The notes under the pieces: model-generated
What the model was told of the DNA's origin: nothing
The model's input: the letters and a program-made list of their open reading frames with translations, nothing else
Database searches by the model: none
Part shown: one piece after another, positions 1-6,873 of the stretch
Layout of the letters: each line of letters opens with the position of its first letter
Position numbering within the stretch: position 1 is the first letter of the stretch
Source: Gammaproteobacteria bacterium
GTDB taxonomy: Bacteria; Pseudomonadota; Gammaproteobacteria; Pseudomonadales; Azotimanducaceae
NCBI GenBank assembly: GCA_002690405.1
Contig: NZEI01000012.1
Coordinates: forward strand, 1 to 13,268
Direction: 5' to 3'
DNA length: 13,268 nt
Program-made: the position numbers and the translations under genes

Positions 1-99
1 CTGCATAAGCGGCAGTCTCACCAGGGCTTGGATGCCCGTGATCATAAGTTGGGTTTTGGTCAGATCGTATTTGTCCGCCAGTGTATAAGGTCTCAGCAA
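1..99 (-). CDS. Indolepyruvate ferredoxin oxidoreductase-type protein, N-terminal fragment (runs off left edge)
   Basis: Seen: an open minus-strand frame of 33 codons from TTG (99-97) to the window edge, preceded by a strong ribosome site (GGGAGG at 113-108, 8 nt spacing). The peptide contains ADKYDLTKTQLMITGIQALV followed by RLPLMQ. Known: the fused alpha/gamma-type indolepyruvate:ferredoxin oxidoreductases (about 1150 residues, thiamine-diphosphate and iron-sulfur enzymes) begin with a DKY..L....lTG.QALVRLPLMQ block, after which the catalytic part starts. These enzymes oxidatively decarboxylate aryl or branched 2-oxo acids from amino-acid transamination to acyl-CoA. The divergent Lrp/AsnC regulator next door is a frequent partner and supports the call. 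Only the start is present, so cofactor motifs cannot be checked. Confidence 0.72.
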   Translation of the reverse strand, partial: MLRPYTLADKYDLTKTQLMITGIQALVRLPLMQ

Positions 100-124
100 T
101 TGTGATTCCTCCCTGCAACTGAGC

Positions 125-220
125 CTAGAAATATACGGTCCGATTCATGCGTTTACTTACCAAATTGGGCTATATTTAAATTTAAAATTAGCTTTATTTG
201 CTATTATTTAAGTAAACTAT
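125..220. promoter_or_regulatory. Divergent control region with 9-bp inverted repeat and central AT palindrome
   Basis: Seen: GTTTACTTA (151-159) and its exact reverse complement TAAGTAAAC (209-217), with starts 58 bp apart. Between them lies the perfect 12-bp palindrome TTTAAATTTAAA (175-186). A TATATT hexamer on the minus strand (135-130) could be the -10 of the oxidoreductase gene; the left arm would then fall on its -35 position. TAAACT (213-218) could be the -10 of the regulator gene, overlapped by the right arm. Known: Lrp/AsnC proteins bind multiple AT-rich imperfect palindromes and often autoregulate. Inferred: this is the operator set of the neighbouring Lrp-type protein, activating the oxidoreductase and repressing its own gene. 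The promoter hexamers are weak matches. Confidence 0.45.
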
Positions 221-249
221 GGTTTCTTGAGCTAATTTGGTGGACTTTC

Positions 250-738
250 TTGAATACCAATTTGAACCTCGACAACATCGATATTGAACTGCTTCGCCTG
301 ATACAAGAAGACGCAGAAATTCCCCACCTGGAGCTCGCAGCGCGGGTTAATCTCTCACCCTCACCTTGCTCTAGGCGTCTACGTATATTGCGGGAATCCG
401 GGGTCATTGACCGTACTGTGAGCCTGATAAATAGCGAGTTGCTGGGCTTCAAGGTGCATGTGTTTGTACAGGTCTCAATGGACCGGCAGGACAAAGCGAA
501 TCTGGATCTGTTTGAGGAAAATGCGCAGCGTTGGCCGGAGGTAAAGTCGTGCTACTTAATGACGGGCGACTACGATTACCTACTGCAGCTGGACCTCTTG
601 GATCTGGACAGCCTCAAAGTTTTTTTAGAAGAGAAACTTACCGAGCAACCGGGCATCTCTAACATCAAGTCGAGCTTTTCGCTGAAAAAGGTAGTCGACC
701 GCGTCGGCGTAGACTTCGATCTCGTTAGGGCGCCTTAA
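250..738 (+). CDS. Lrp/AsnC family transcriptional regulator
   Basis: 162 residues, the usual family length. Residues about 7-65 form the AsnC-type helix-turn-helix: an LDNIDIELLRLIQEDAEIPH start, then LAARVNLSPSPCSRRLRILRE as recognition region, ending in the GVI turn. Residues about 70-150 are the RAM ligand-binding domain, with the typical MTGDYDYLLQL strand and a C-terminal SSFSLKKVVD strand. Such proteins form dimers to octamers and sense amino acids or related metabolites. The start is TTG at 250; GGTGG at 238-243 gives a modest ribosome site, and the in-frame sequence upstream has no better start. Its position divergent from an indolepyruvate oxidoreductase-type gene suggests control of aromatic or branched amino-acid catabolism. 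The effector is not readable. Confidence 0.93.
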   Translation: MNTNLNLDNIDIELLRLIQEDAEIPHLELAARVNLSPSPCSRRLRILRESGVIDRTVSLINSELLGFKVHVFVQVSMDRQDKANLDLFEENAQRWPEVKSCYLMTGDYDYLLQLDLLDLDSLKVFLEEKLTEQPGISNIKSSFSLKKVVDRVGVDFDLVRAP

Positions 739-820
739 GGATTCAGCTTTGCATTGCAGCAGATACAGTGCGGCCCTGCCATCAAGGCTCCGAGAGCGGC
801 TACCCAGGTGGGCGATTCGC

Positions 821-849
821 AGGAAATTTAAATTTAATCGCCTTATGCT
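821..849 (+). promoter_or_regulatory. Candidate promoter/operator of the GPH transporter
   Basis: Seen: AAATTTAAATTT (824-835) is a perfect 12-bp palindrome, and ATTTAAATTTAA (826-837) is identical to 174-185 in the Lrp divergent region. TATGCT (844-849) could serve as a -10 element, giving a leader of roughly 27 nt before the GTG at 883; the -35 position is poor (AGGAAA). The palindrome would lie in the spacer, where a bound regulator would block polymerase. Inferred: possible co-regulation by the upstream Lrp-family protein. AT-rich words recur easily, so this is tentative. Confidence 0.3.
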
Positions 850-882
850 CTGTTCAATGTTTATTCGGGCTGGCAGGTATAA

Positions 883-2289
883 GTGAGTGAATCCAAACCC
901 CTAGACCTTACTCTGCAAGCAAACCCCACACCGAACGATGCCAAAAGAGTGAGCTGGATCACTACTGTTGGCTATGGCTCAGGTGATTTTGGCTTCAACC
1001 TATATTTCGCCGGTCTGAACTTATATCTGCTCTATTACTACACTGATATTCTGAATATCGATCCAGCTGTCGCTGGACTGATCATCATGCTGCCGGTCAT
1101 CTGGGACGGAATCTCTGACCCGCTGATGGGATGGATCGTTACCCGAACACGCTCTCGCTTCGGTAAATTCCGGCCCTATATTTTGTTTGGCGCCCCGTTT
1201 ATGGGGCTCAGTTTTGTTGGCATGTTTGCCGCGCCCATCTGGTTCCCAGATCATGTGGTGGTCGCTTGTCTGGTTACGCATACCATCTTCAGAACAGCCT
1301 ATACCGTGGCCTCAGTGCCCTACTCGTCACTGGCCGCGGCCTTAACCCACGATAGTCAGGAACGCGGCACTATGGCTGGTATCCGAATGATAGCGGCTAT
1401 GATCGGCGGCATTGTCACTGCCGCGACCATGCTTGAGTTGGCGCGCTATTTTGGCAACGGCGACATGCGCCAAGGCTTTGTACAAGTCGCTATCGTCTAT
1501 GGGCTACTGTCTTCGGCGATGATGGTCATCATCTTCCTGACCACTTCCCAGGAAGTCAGTTTAGTTAGCAGCAAGACTGTAACGAGTCGGCAAACCCTGT
1601 CTTTTCTGCGTCACAACCGCGCTTTTTGGATTTTATGCGGTGCCTCGCTAGTGGGAGTTATCGGGTCTGCCATAGGCGGGAAATCCATCGTTTACTACAT
1701 CAACTATTATGCAGGGCATCCGGAAAGCGTTTCTGACGTCATGTCTATCGGCATTTTAGGCGCAGGCATCGGTATTCCAATATGGACCGTGGTAGCAAGA
1801 CATCTCTCTAAAAGATGGGTATGGGTAATCGGCGCGAGCGGCGCTTCGCTGTTAAATCTGGCGCTATTCCTATTCGATGTAAAAGATGTAAGCACATTAT
1901 CTGCGCTGGCTTTTTGCAATGGACTCATTGGCGGCGCAGTGGCGGTTATGTTCTGGTCAATGTTGCCGGATACGGTGGAATATGGTCAGTGGCGGAGCGG
2001 CGTGCGTGACGATGGCATCGTATTCGGACTGAGCCAATTGATCAGCAAGGCGGGCTCTGGACTAGGAGTGGGCATGATCGGCTTACTGCTAAGTGCCATT
2101 GGTTATAACGCCGGCATCGAACAATCCGCAGCAACGTTGCAAGGTATTCGCGCGTCGGCATTTTTAATTCCCGCAGCTGCCAGCGCACTTTCAGTTTTGG
2201 TTATTCTGTTCTATCCACTCGACGCACAACTTCATGCCCAAATCGTGCGTGGGTTAGCGCGCCAGAACCTATCGACCACAAACAATTAG
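883..2289 (+). CDS. GPH-family (MelB-like) cation-coupled MFS symporter
   Basis: 468 residues with about 12 membrane segments. The signature of the glycoside-pentoside-hexuronide:cation symporters is clear: YYYTD (51-55), WDGISDPLMGWI (74-85) and TRTRSRFGKFRPYI (87-100). Relative to E. coli MelB, the two aspartates of the cation site (MelB D55 and D59) are kept as D75 and D79, so cation-coupled uptake is likely. The two acidic galactoside-binding residues (MelB D19 and D124) align with N39 and S144, so the substrate is probably not a galactoside. The start is GTG at 883, with AGG at 875-877 as a weak ribosome site. It follows the Lrp-type gene after a 144-bp gap carrying a candidate promoter. 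The alignment was made by eye and the substrate is unknown. Confidence 0.88.
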   Translation: MSESKPLDLTLQANPTPNDAKRVSWITTVGYGSGDFGFNLYFAGLNLYLLYYYTDILNIDPAVAGLIIMLPVIWDGISDPLMGWIVTRTRSRFGKFRPYILFGAPFMGLSFVGMFAAPIWFPDHVVVACLVTHTIFRTAYTVASVPYSSLAAALTHDSQERGTMAGIRMIAAMIGGIVTAATMLELARYFGNGDMRQGFVQVAIVYGLLSSAMMVIIFLTTSQEVSLVSSKTVTSRQTLSFLRHNRAFWILCGASLVGVIGSAIGGKSIVYYINYYAGHPESVSDVMSIGILGAGIGIPIWTVVARHLSKRWVWVIGASGASLLNLALFLFDVKDVSTLSALAFCNGLIGGAVAVMFWSMLPDTVEYGQWRSGVRDDGIVFGLSQLISKAGSGLGVGMIGLLLSAIGYNAGIEQSAATLQGIRASAFLIPAAASALSVLVILFYPLDAQLHAQIVRGLARQNLSTTNN

Positions 2290-2330
2290 GACTCGATGAG
2301 TTTGGCAAAGGCAGCGCCATACTCGCTGGC

Positions 2331-2367
2331 AAAAAAAAGCCCTTGCGGCGTTTACCGCAAGGGCTTT
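2331..2367 (-). terminator. Strong rho-independent terminator of the tRNA-Glu unit (possibly bidirectional)
   Basis: A perfect 13-bp stem, AAAGCCCTTGCGG (2336-2348) with CCGCAAGGGCTTT (2355-2367), encloses a 6-nt loop. On the minus strand it is followed by a run of eight U (2338-2331), ideal for ending the tRNA transcript about 10 nt beyond its CCA. On the plus strand only three T end the stem before AAT, so it may also weakly end the transporter transcript, whose stop codon is about 50 nt upstream. Confidence 0.92.
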
Positions 2368-2377
2368 AATACAATTG

Positions 2378-2453
<76 letters not shown>

Positions 2454-2507
2454 GCAGGATCTTAAGCGACGGCTGGAATCAGCTGATTCACAACAGACGA
2501 TCAAGAA

Positions 2508-2543
2508 GGCGCGCATTCTATGAATGGCCATGCGTACAGTCAA
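2508..2543 (-). promoter_or_regulatory. Sigma-70 promoter of tRNA-Glu with GC-rich discriminator
   Basis: On the minus strand TTGACT (2543-2538) and TAGAAT (2520-2515) are separated by exactly 17 nt. Next comes GCGCGCC (2514-2508). A GC-rich discriminator between the -10 element and the start site is the known mark of stable-RNA promoters repressed by ppGpp/DksA during the stringent response. The predicted start near 2506 leaves a leader of about 50 nt before the mature tRNA, to be removed by RNase P and other nucleases. Confidence 0.87.
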
Positions 2544-2592
2544 GCCCAGCCACCGGTTTCTTGCCACCCGCAGGAAAATATTCACGCTTGAC

Positions 2593-3630
2593 TTAAAACT
2601 TCAAGCCGATGCCAAGGGTATAAGTGGTATCGGTTTTTTTACTGCCCGGAGGCGGATCTGTTTCGTAGTTAATGTCTGTACGTAAGGCAGTGTCTATGCG
2701 CTCGCTTAACGCAAAGCGCAGACCAGTACTCGACGTCAGCACCTGGCCCCGATTCTCTGACGCAATCGCCAGTACCGTTTGTCGATGAAACAACTCCATA
2801 CGTCGGTCGAAGAAATAACGCTGAAAATCAATCGCCCAGCGCCCCGCTGGATTGGTACGATCGATGCCGTCAAGACGCTCCTGTACGGCACTCACACCCA
2901 CTTCGGTGGACAATACCCCCAAACGACTGTTGGCCAATTGAAACCCTAGGCCGGCACCGAGAGATAGGCGTTGGTCGATATCCTTCAGCTCATCACGAAA
3001 GTAGTTACCGTTCGCTGAACCATACCAACGTGGCGAGAAAAAACGCTTAAAGCCATAAGAGAGGTCTACCTGATCCTTACTGGTCACGCCTTCTGCTTTC
3101 TCTGTGTTACGCAATAGTGTTGCCAAATGCTCTGCATTGGTGCGTTTCAAACGCGATTCTGCAAGGGTATTGAAACTTTCGGTACTTGAGTTGCCAGACG
3201 AGAACACTGCGGACAAGTCAACGCGCGATACCCAGTCCAACGGCAGCATAGCGACCACCCGTTGAACTCGATCCGCAGACTCAATGGAGTTGATGTCCAA
3301 GGGCGAGAAATCATCGGGCTGCCCAACGCTCTGTTGACCGTCGATCACCAGCAACTGACCTCGCTGCTCAAAGGCGGCACCGCGAAAGATATAGTTGCGG
3401 CTGGTTTCTATTTGCGAAACCACACGCTGCTCTACCTTTAACACCCCCGCGTAAACCGTTTCGAAGGCAACCTTTTCGTCGGCGATTGAAATCAAAGTGC
3501 CAGTCAGGCGATCGCCGTTATGCAATAACAGAGTGTCCGCCTGAGCATTACCCCACAACGCTAATACCAAGAGTCCTGCCAATTGCATACAGCAACGCGA
3601 ACGCAGCGCTGAGATCATTCTTCGAGCCAT
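2593..3630 (-). CDS. DUF481 outer-membrane beta-barrel protein (YdiY-like)
   Basis: 345 residues. A Sec signal peptide runs from residue 1 to about 31 (basic start, hydrophobic LAGLLVLALWG, cleavage after AQA). Residues 32-130 contain the DTLLLHNGDRLTGTLISI motif often seen at the start of DUF481 proteins. From about 133 onward, alternating amphipathic strands form the barrel, and the last residues YTLGIGLKF end in Phe, the outer-membrane assembly signal. The family includes E. coli YdiY, described as salt/acid-induced; its molecular role is unknown. ATG at 3630 is chosen; ATG at 3618 (residue 5) would also leave a good signal peptide. It is the last gene of a three-gene minus-strand group, 14 bp after the ATPase gene. 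Confidence 0.85.
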   Translation of the reverse strand: MARRMISALRSRCCMQLAGLLVLALWGNAQADTLLLHNGDRLTGTLISIADEKVAFETVYAGVLKVEQRVVSQIETSRNYIFRGAAFEQRGQLLVIDGQQSVGQPDDFSPLDINSIESADRVQRVVAMLPLDWVSRVDLSAVFSSGNSSTESFNTLAESRLKRTNAEHLATLLRNTEKAEGVTSKDQVDLSYGFKRFFSPRWYGSANGNYFRDELKDIDQRLSLGAGLGFQLANSRLGVLSTEVGVSAVQERLDGIDRTNPAGRWAIDFQRYFFDRRMELFHRQTVLAIASENRGQVLTSSTGLRFALSERIDTALRTDINYETDPPPGSKKTDTTYTLGIGLKF

Positions 3631-3644
3631 AACAGATGCCCTAG

Positions 3645-4559
3645 TTAATTGTTTTGGTTTTCAGTGCTGCGGGTGAGCTGTTGACCCACCCAGTGCCGCG
3701 CAAAATGCTGGGCAGTGCGTCCACTGCGCACACCGCGTGCTAGCGCCCAGCGCAAGGCCGCAGCGCGATATTCCTCGAGATCACTGGCCCAAGACTGATC
3801 TTGGGCGTCGAATGCCTTGGCGAGCGTCATCACCCAATGTGTCGCCATATCCAGATAGGCCTCTTGTTTGACCGGATAAAATGACAGCCACAATCCAAAG
3901 CGATCAGATAGCGAAACCTTTTCTTCAGTCGCCTCAGACTGGTGCAATTCTTCATCCACCATCCGCGCCTGCTGGTTATCACTCATCCGTTCTGGCAGCA
4001 AATGACGACGGTTCGAGGTTGCATAAATCACCACATTTGCAGCCCCCGCAACAATCGAGCCTTCCAGTGCACTTTTTAATACTTTGTATGACGGATCGGT
4101 CGCCTCAAAGGATAAGTCGTCGCAAAATAGGATGAACTTATAGGGCTGATTTGCCAGTTGCTGCACCACTGCATTTAGGTCTGCGAGGGCATCCTTACCG
4201 ACCTCTACGACGCGCAACCCATGGCCGAAAAATTCCTGCACAAGTGCCGAGATAAGCGACGACTTACCAGTCCCGCGCGCGCCCCACAACAGAGCATTAT
4301 TGGCAGGAAAACCTGCAACGAATTGTCGCGTGTTATCCACTAACTGCTGTTTTTGTCGGTCTATGTGCAACAAATCGCCCAGTCCAGTGGTAGCAATGCT
4401 TGCAACACTGTGCAGCTGACCGCGCCAGCGTCCGGGCAGCCAGACCGCCGCTGCAGTTTCGGCCCAATCTACTTGCTGGGTGGTTGGCAACAGCGCAAGG
4501 GCGCGCTGAGCTAATTCAAGGAAAACCGACTCATTGGCTTGATGGTCGCTTTTGCTCAC
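3645..4559 (-). CDS. DUF815-family AAA+ ATPase
   Basis: 304 residues, soluble, the normal size for the family. The Walker A motif is GARGTGKS (93-100), Walker B is ILFCDD (143-148), a sensor-1 like TSN is at 181-183, and LSDRFG (217-222) is the conserved family block that carries a probable arginine finger. The stretch YKVLKSALEGS (158-168) and the NRRHLLPE block (183-190) are typical of DUF815. The family is widespread in Proteobacteria, but its substrate is not established to my knowledge. The start is GTG at 4559 with GAGGT about 7 nt upstream. Only 12 bp separate it from the upstream membrane-protein gene and 14 bp from the DUF481 gene, so co-transcription is likely. Confidence 0.9.
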   Translation of the reverse strand: MSKSDHQANESVFLELAQRALALLPTTQQVDWAETAAAVWLPGRWRGQLHSVASIATTGLGDLLHIDRQKQQLVDNTRQFVAGFPANNALLWGARGTGKSSLISALVQEFFGHGLRVVEVGKDALADLNAVVQQLANQPYKFILFCDDLSFEATDPSYKVLKSALEGSIVAGAANVVIYATSNRRHLLPERMSDNQQARMVDEELHQSEATEEKVSLSDRFGLWLSFYPVKQEAYLDMATHWVMTLAKAFDAQDQSWASDLEEYRAAALRWALARGVRSGRTAQHFARHWVGQQLTRSTENQNN

Positions 4560-4571
4560 ACAGTTACCTCG

Positions 4572-5036
4572 CTAATCTCGGGGGGGACGCTGCATGCTTA
4601 TGACGTTATCGGTTTGTTTTTGAAACAAACGAGTATCGCCTTCGCCTGCCTGTAGGCTTATCTGGCCGGGTTTAAATAAACGCAAAACATATACTTCGGT
4701 CTGGCCCTGGTCTGTCGTCAACAGCAATTGGTCGCCACGAAATACCCACTGGCCGCGCTGCTCGCGCTGACCTTCGATTAGTAGGTAGTCGCCGGCTGCG
4801 ATGCCGCCCAATAAGCGCAGTTCTCGCGGTATTCGCGCAGCACCGGAGTCTTGCTCACGCCACAGACCGGGCAGGTCGATTTGCCGCACCCAACGCAGCC
4901 GCGCCTGTCGGTTCATTCGCAGGTAAAGGAACACCAGAACAATAACTAGGGCTGTTACGACTAACGGCATAGCAATAAGGCGACAGGCGGTTCGACGGAT
5001 ACTCTTGGCGGCGCAGTTTGCCATAGGCTGATACAT
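4572..5036 (-). CDS. Hypothetical single-pass membrane-anchored protein
   Basis: 154 residues, not recognised. A basic N-terminus precedes one hydrophobic segment (about 20-39), followed by RMNRQARLRW, a positive stop-transfer or cytosolic flank. From about residue 53 a small beta-rich domain follows: a LPGLW...RELRLL strand, GDYLLIEGQ, a RGQWVFRGDQLLLTT repeat-like strand pair, VYVLRL and ISLQAG. This vaguely recalls lipocalin-like or META-like small barrels, but I cannot assign a family. ATG at 5036 has no clear ribosome site; ATG at 5024 or at 4970 (just before the hydrophobic segment) are alternatives. It heads the group with the DUF815 ATPase and the DUF481 barrel, and is divergent from the flavin oxidoreductase gene. 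Confidence 0.7.
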   Translation of the reverse strand: MYQPMANCAAKSIRRTACRLIAMPLVVTALVIVLVFLYLRMNRQARLRWVRQIDLPGLWREQDSGAARIPRELRLLGGIAAGDYLLIEGQREQRGQWVFRGDQLLLTTDQGQTEVYVLRLFKPGQISLQAGEGDTRLFQKQTDNVISMQRPPRD

Positions 5037-5097
5037 AAGCGAACATCAACGGCCTGCATCAGAATTTACGCGTGCTCACGGGGGAATGGGAGAAGGT

Positions 5098-5994
5098 ATG
5101 CGCTTTAGCTTTTGGCCGAATCCGAGCCAGTCTTATACCGACGTTAAAGAACTGGCGAAACATGTGGAAAAAACCGGTTGGGACGGCTTTTGGTATGCCG
5201 ATCACTTTATGCCAAACGCTGCAGATACTCATGTGCCATGGCCAGAAGCCTGGATTACCTTGGCAGCAATCGGCGCCGAGGTACCACGGCTACGCATAGG
5301 CACATTAGTAACGGGCAACACTTATCGACACCCCGCGGTACTGGCGAAGATGGCGGTAACCTTGGATCACATTACCCAAGGACGTGTGGTTCTGGGCCTA
5401 GGCAGCGGTTGGCAAGAAAACGAACACCAACAATACGGAATTGAATTTGGCAGTGTTGGCGAGCGTTTAGAGAAACTCGATGAGGCCTGCGAAGTCATTA
5501 AGGCCCTATTTGCAAATCATGTGAGCACCTTCTCAGGCAAATACTATCAACTGGAAAATGCGACCTTAGAACCAAAGCCAGTACAAAAAAACCTACCGCT
5601 GATGATCGGCGGCGGTGGCGAAAAGGTGACGCTGCGAATAACCGCCGCTCATGCGGCTGAGTGGAATGTCTGGGGCACGGTGGACACGCTACGGCATAAG
5701 ATGCAGATACTTGATCAGCACTGCGCTGACTTGGGTCGCGATCCTAAGAGCATTCAGCGCTCTGCGGTAGCCCTGCTGTTTATGAGCGAGGACAGCAAAA
5801 TACTCGAGCAGGCCCGAGCAGGCGCGGCGGCAAGGCCCTCAATTATCGGCACACCCGATGAGGTCAGAGATATTGTACAAGCCTACGCCGATGCTGGCGT
5901 GGATGAACTGATCGTACCGGACTTTACTCTGGGGCCTACGGCGGCAAAGCTGAAAACTCTGGACACATTTATTCAACATGTGGCGGGGCGCTAG
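5098..5994 (+). CDS. LLM-class (luciferase-like) flavin-dependent oxidoreductase
   Basis: 298 residues from ATG at 5098. The bacterial-luciferase TIM barrel is shown by GFWYADHFM (30-38), RIGTLVTGNTYRHPAVLAK (66-84), TLDHITQGRVVLGLGSGW (88-105), a GERLEKLDEA helix (121-130) and PLMIGGGGEK. The R-GRVVLGLG-GW core is the family hallmark around the flavin phosphate. Members use FMNH2 or F420; many proteobacterial ones carry F420-dependent names without proof. It may oxygenate or reduce the substrate that the downstream acyl-CoA genes then degrade. GGGAG at 5088-5092 lies 5 nt before ATG 5098; the in-frame ATG at 5086 has a G run only 1 nt upstream, too close, so 5098 is preferred. It is the first gene of the plus-strand cluster. 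Confidence 0.88.
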   Translation: MRFSFWPNPSQSYTDVKELAKHVEKTGWDGFWYADHFMPNAADTHVPWPEAWITLAAIGAEVPRLRIGTLVTGNTYRHPAVLAKMAVTLDHITQGRVVLGLGSGWQENEHQQYGIEFGSVGERLEKLDEACEVIKALFANHVSTFSGKYYQLENATLEPKPVQKNLPLMIGGGGEKVTLRITAAHAAEWNVWGTVDTLRHKMQILDQHCADLGRDPKSIQRSAVALLFMSEDSKILEQARAGAAARPSIIGTPDEVRDIVQAYADAGVDELIVPDFTLGPTAAKLKTLDTFIQHVAGR

Positions 5995-6033
5995 CCGGCC
6001 CGCTAAAACATTCGCATCCGACAGGACAACATT

Positions 6034-6831
6034 ATGAGTGATAAACCCACACCACCAGAACCGAAACCCGCAGCGACCATTTTACTGCTGCGCGACGGCA
6101 GTGCTGGCTTAGAGGTTTTTATGGTGGTACGCCACCATCAAATCGATTTCGCCTCGGGCGCCCTAGTTTTCCCGGGCGGTAAGGCGGACCCGCAGGACTT
6201 CGACAGCGCGCTGATTCCATTCCTGCATGGTGAACATGCGGACACGGATATGCGCGCAGCGCAGGTCAGCGCAATCCGCGAGGCTTTCGAAGAATGTGGC
6301 ATCTTATTGGCTCGAGAGCAGGGCTCGACAGACATTATCAGTGGCGAGCGTCTTGCTACATTGCAAGAATTCCGCGAGCCAATGAACAAGGGCGACATCA
6401 CCTTGCTAGATTTTCTGCAGCAACAGCAACTGCAGCTTGCGTGCGATCAGTTGGTTCACTTTGCTCATTGGATCACACCACCGATGATGCCCAAGCGGTT
6501 TGATACGCATTTTTATCTTGCCATAGCTCCGGCGGATCACTTGGCCTTGCACGACGGCTATGAATCAGTCGACTCAATATGGATCGCACCGGGAGCTGCC
6601 GTCGAGGAGGCTAAATCAGGTAAGCGCACAGTGATATTTCCCACCCTGCGAAATTTAGAAAAGCTGGCTACCGCCAACAGCGTCACCCAAGCCCTAGAGC
6701 AAGCTGAGCGCTCTGACATTATTCCGGTATTGCCTTGGACAGAGCGTCGAGAAGATGGCCAATATCTGTGCATTCCGGTAGAGGCCGGTTACGCTGTCAG
6801 CGAGGAGAAGATGCCGGAGCGGAATGCTTAG
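6034..6831 (+). CDS. Nudix hydrolase, NUDT7/NUDT19-like (putative CoA/acyl-CoA diphosphatase)
   Basis: 265 residues. The Nudix box is split by an insertion: FPGGK at 46-50 and the catalytic helix REAFEECGI at 82-90, so about 30 residues separate the Gly pair from the REuxEExG part instead of the usual few. Known: such an insertion is characteristic of NUDT19 relatives, which hydrolyse CoA and acyl-CoA to 3',5'-ADP and acyl-phosphopantetheine with Mg2+ or Mn2+. The second half (FAHWITPPMMPKRFDTHFYL, about 142-161) also matches that group. AGGA at 6023-6026 is 7 nt before ATG. It lies 39 bp after the oxidoreductase gene and 42 bp before the enoyl-CoA hydratase gene. Inferred: it removes stalled acyl-CoA or recycles CoA in this pathway. 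Confidence 0.85.
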   Translation: MSDKPTPPEPKPAATILLLRDGSAGLEVFMVVRHHQIDFASGALVFPGGKADPQDFDSALIPFLHGEHADTDMRAAQVSAIREAFEECGILLAREQGSTDIISGERLATLQEFREPMNKGDITLLDFLQQQQLQLACDQLVHFAHWITPPMMPKRFDTHFYLAIAPADHLALHDGYESVDSIWIAPGAAVEEAKSGKRTVIFPTLRNLEKLATANSVTQALEQAERSDIIPVLPWTERREDGQYLCIPVEAGYAVSEEKMPERNA

Positions 6832-6873
6832 GCCATTACCCAGCTTTTTTGCCCAACTGAATCCGAGGGAACT

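Noticed and set aside
739..820. Terminator after the Lrp-type gene
   Set aside because: Only short GC hairpins without a T-tract are present; no convincing terminator.
4855..5049. Second minus-strand frame overlapping the small membrane protein
   Set aside because: Overlaps the better frame, which has a coherent membrane segment and ends 12 bp before the ATPase gene.
5037..5085. Promoter for the plus-strand catabolic cluster
   Set aside because: Only poor matches (TTGGCG ... TGATAC with 18-bp spacing and similar) were seen, partly inside the divergent gene; not strong enough to list.
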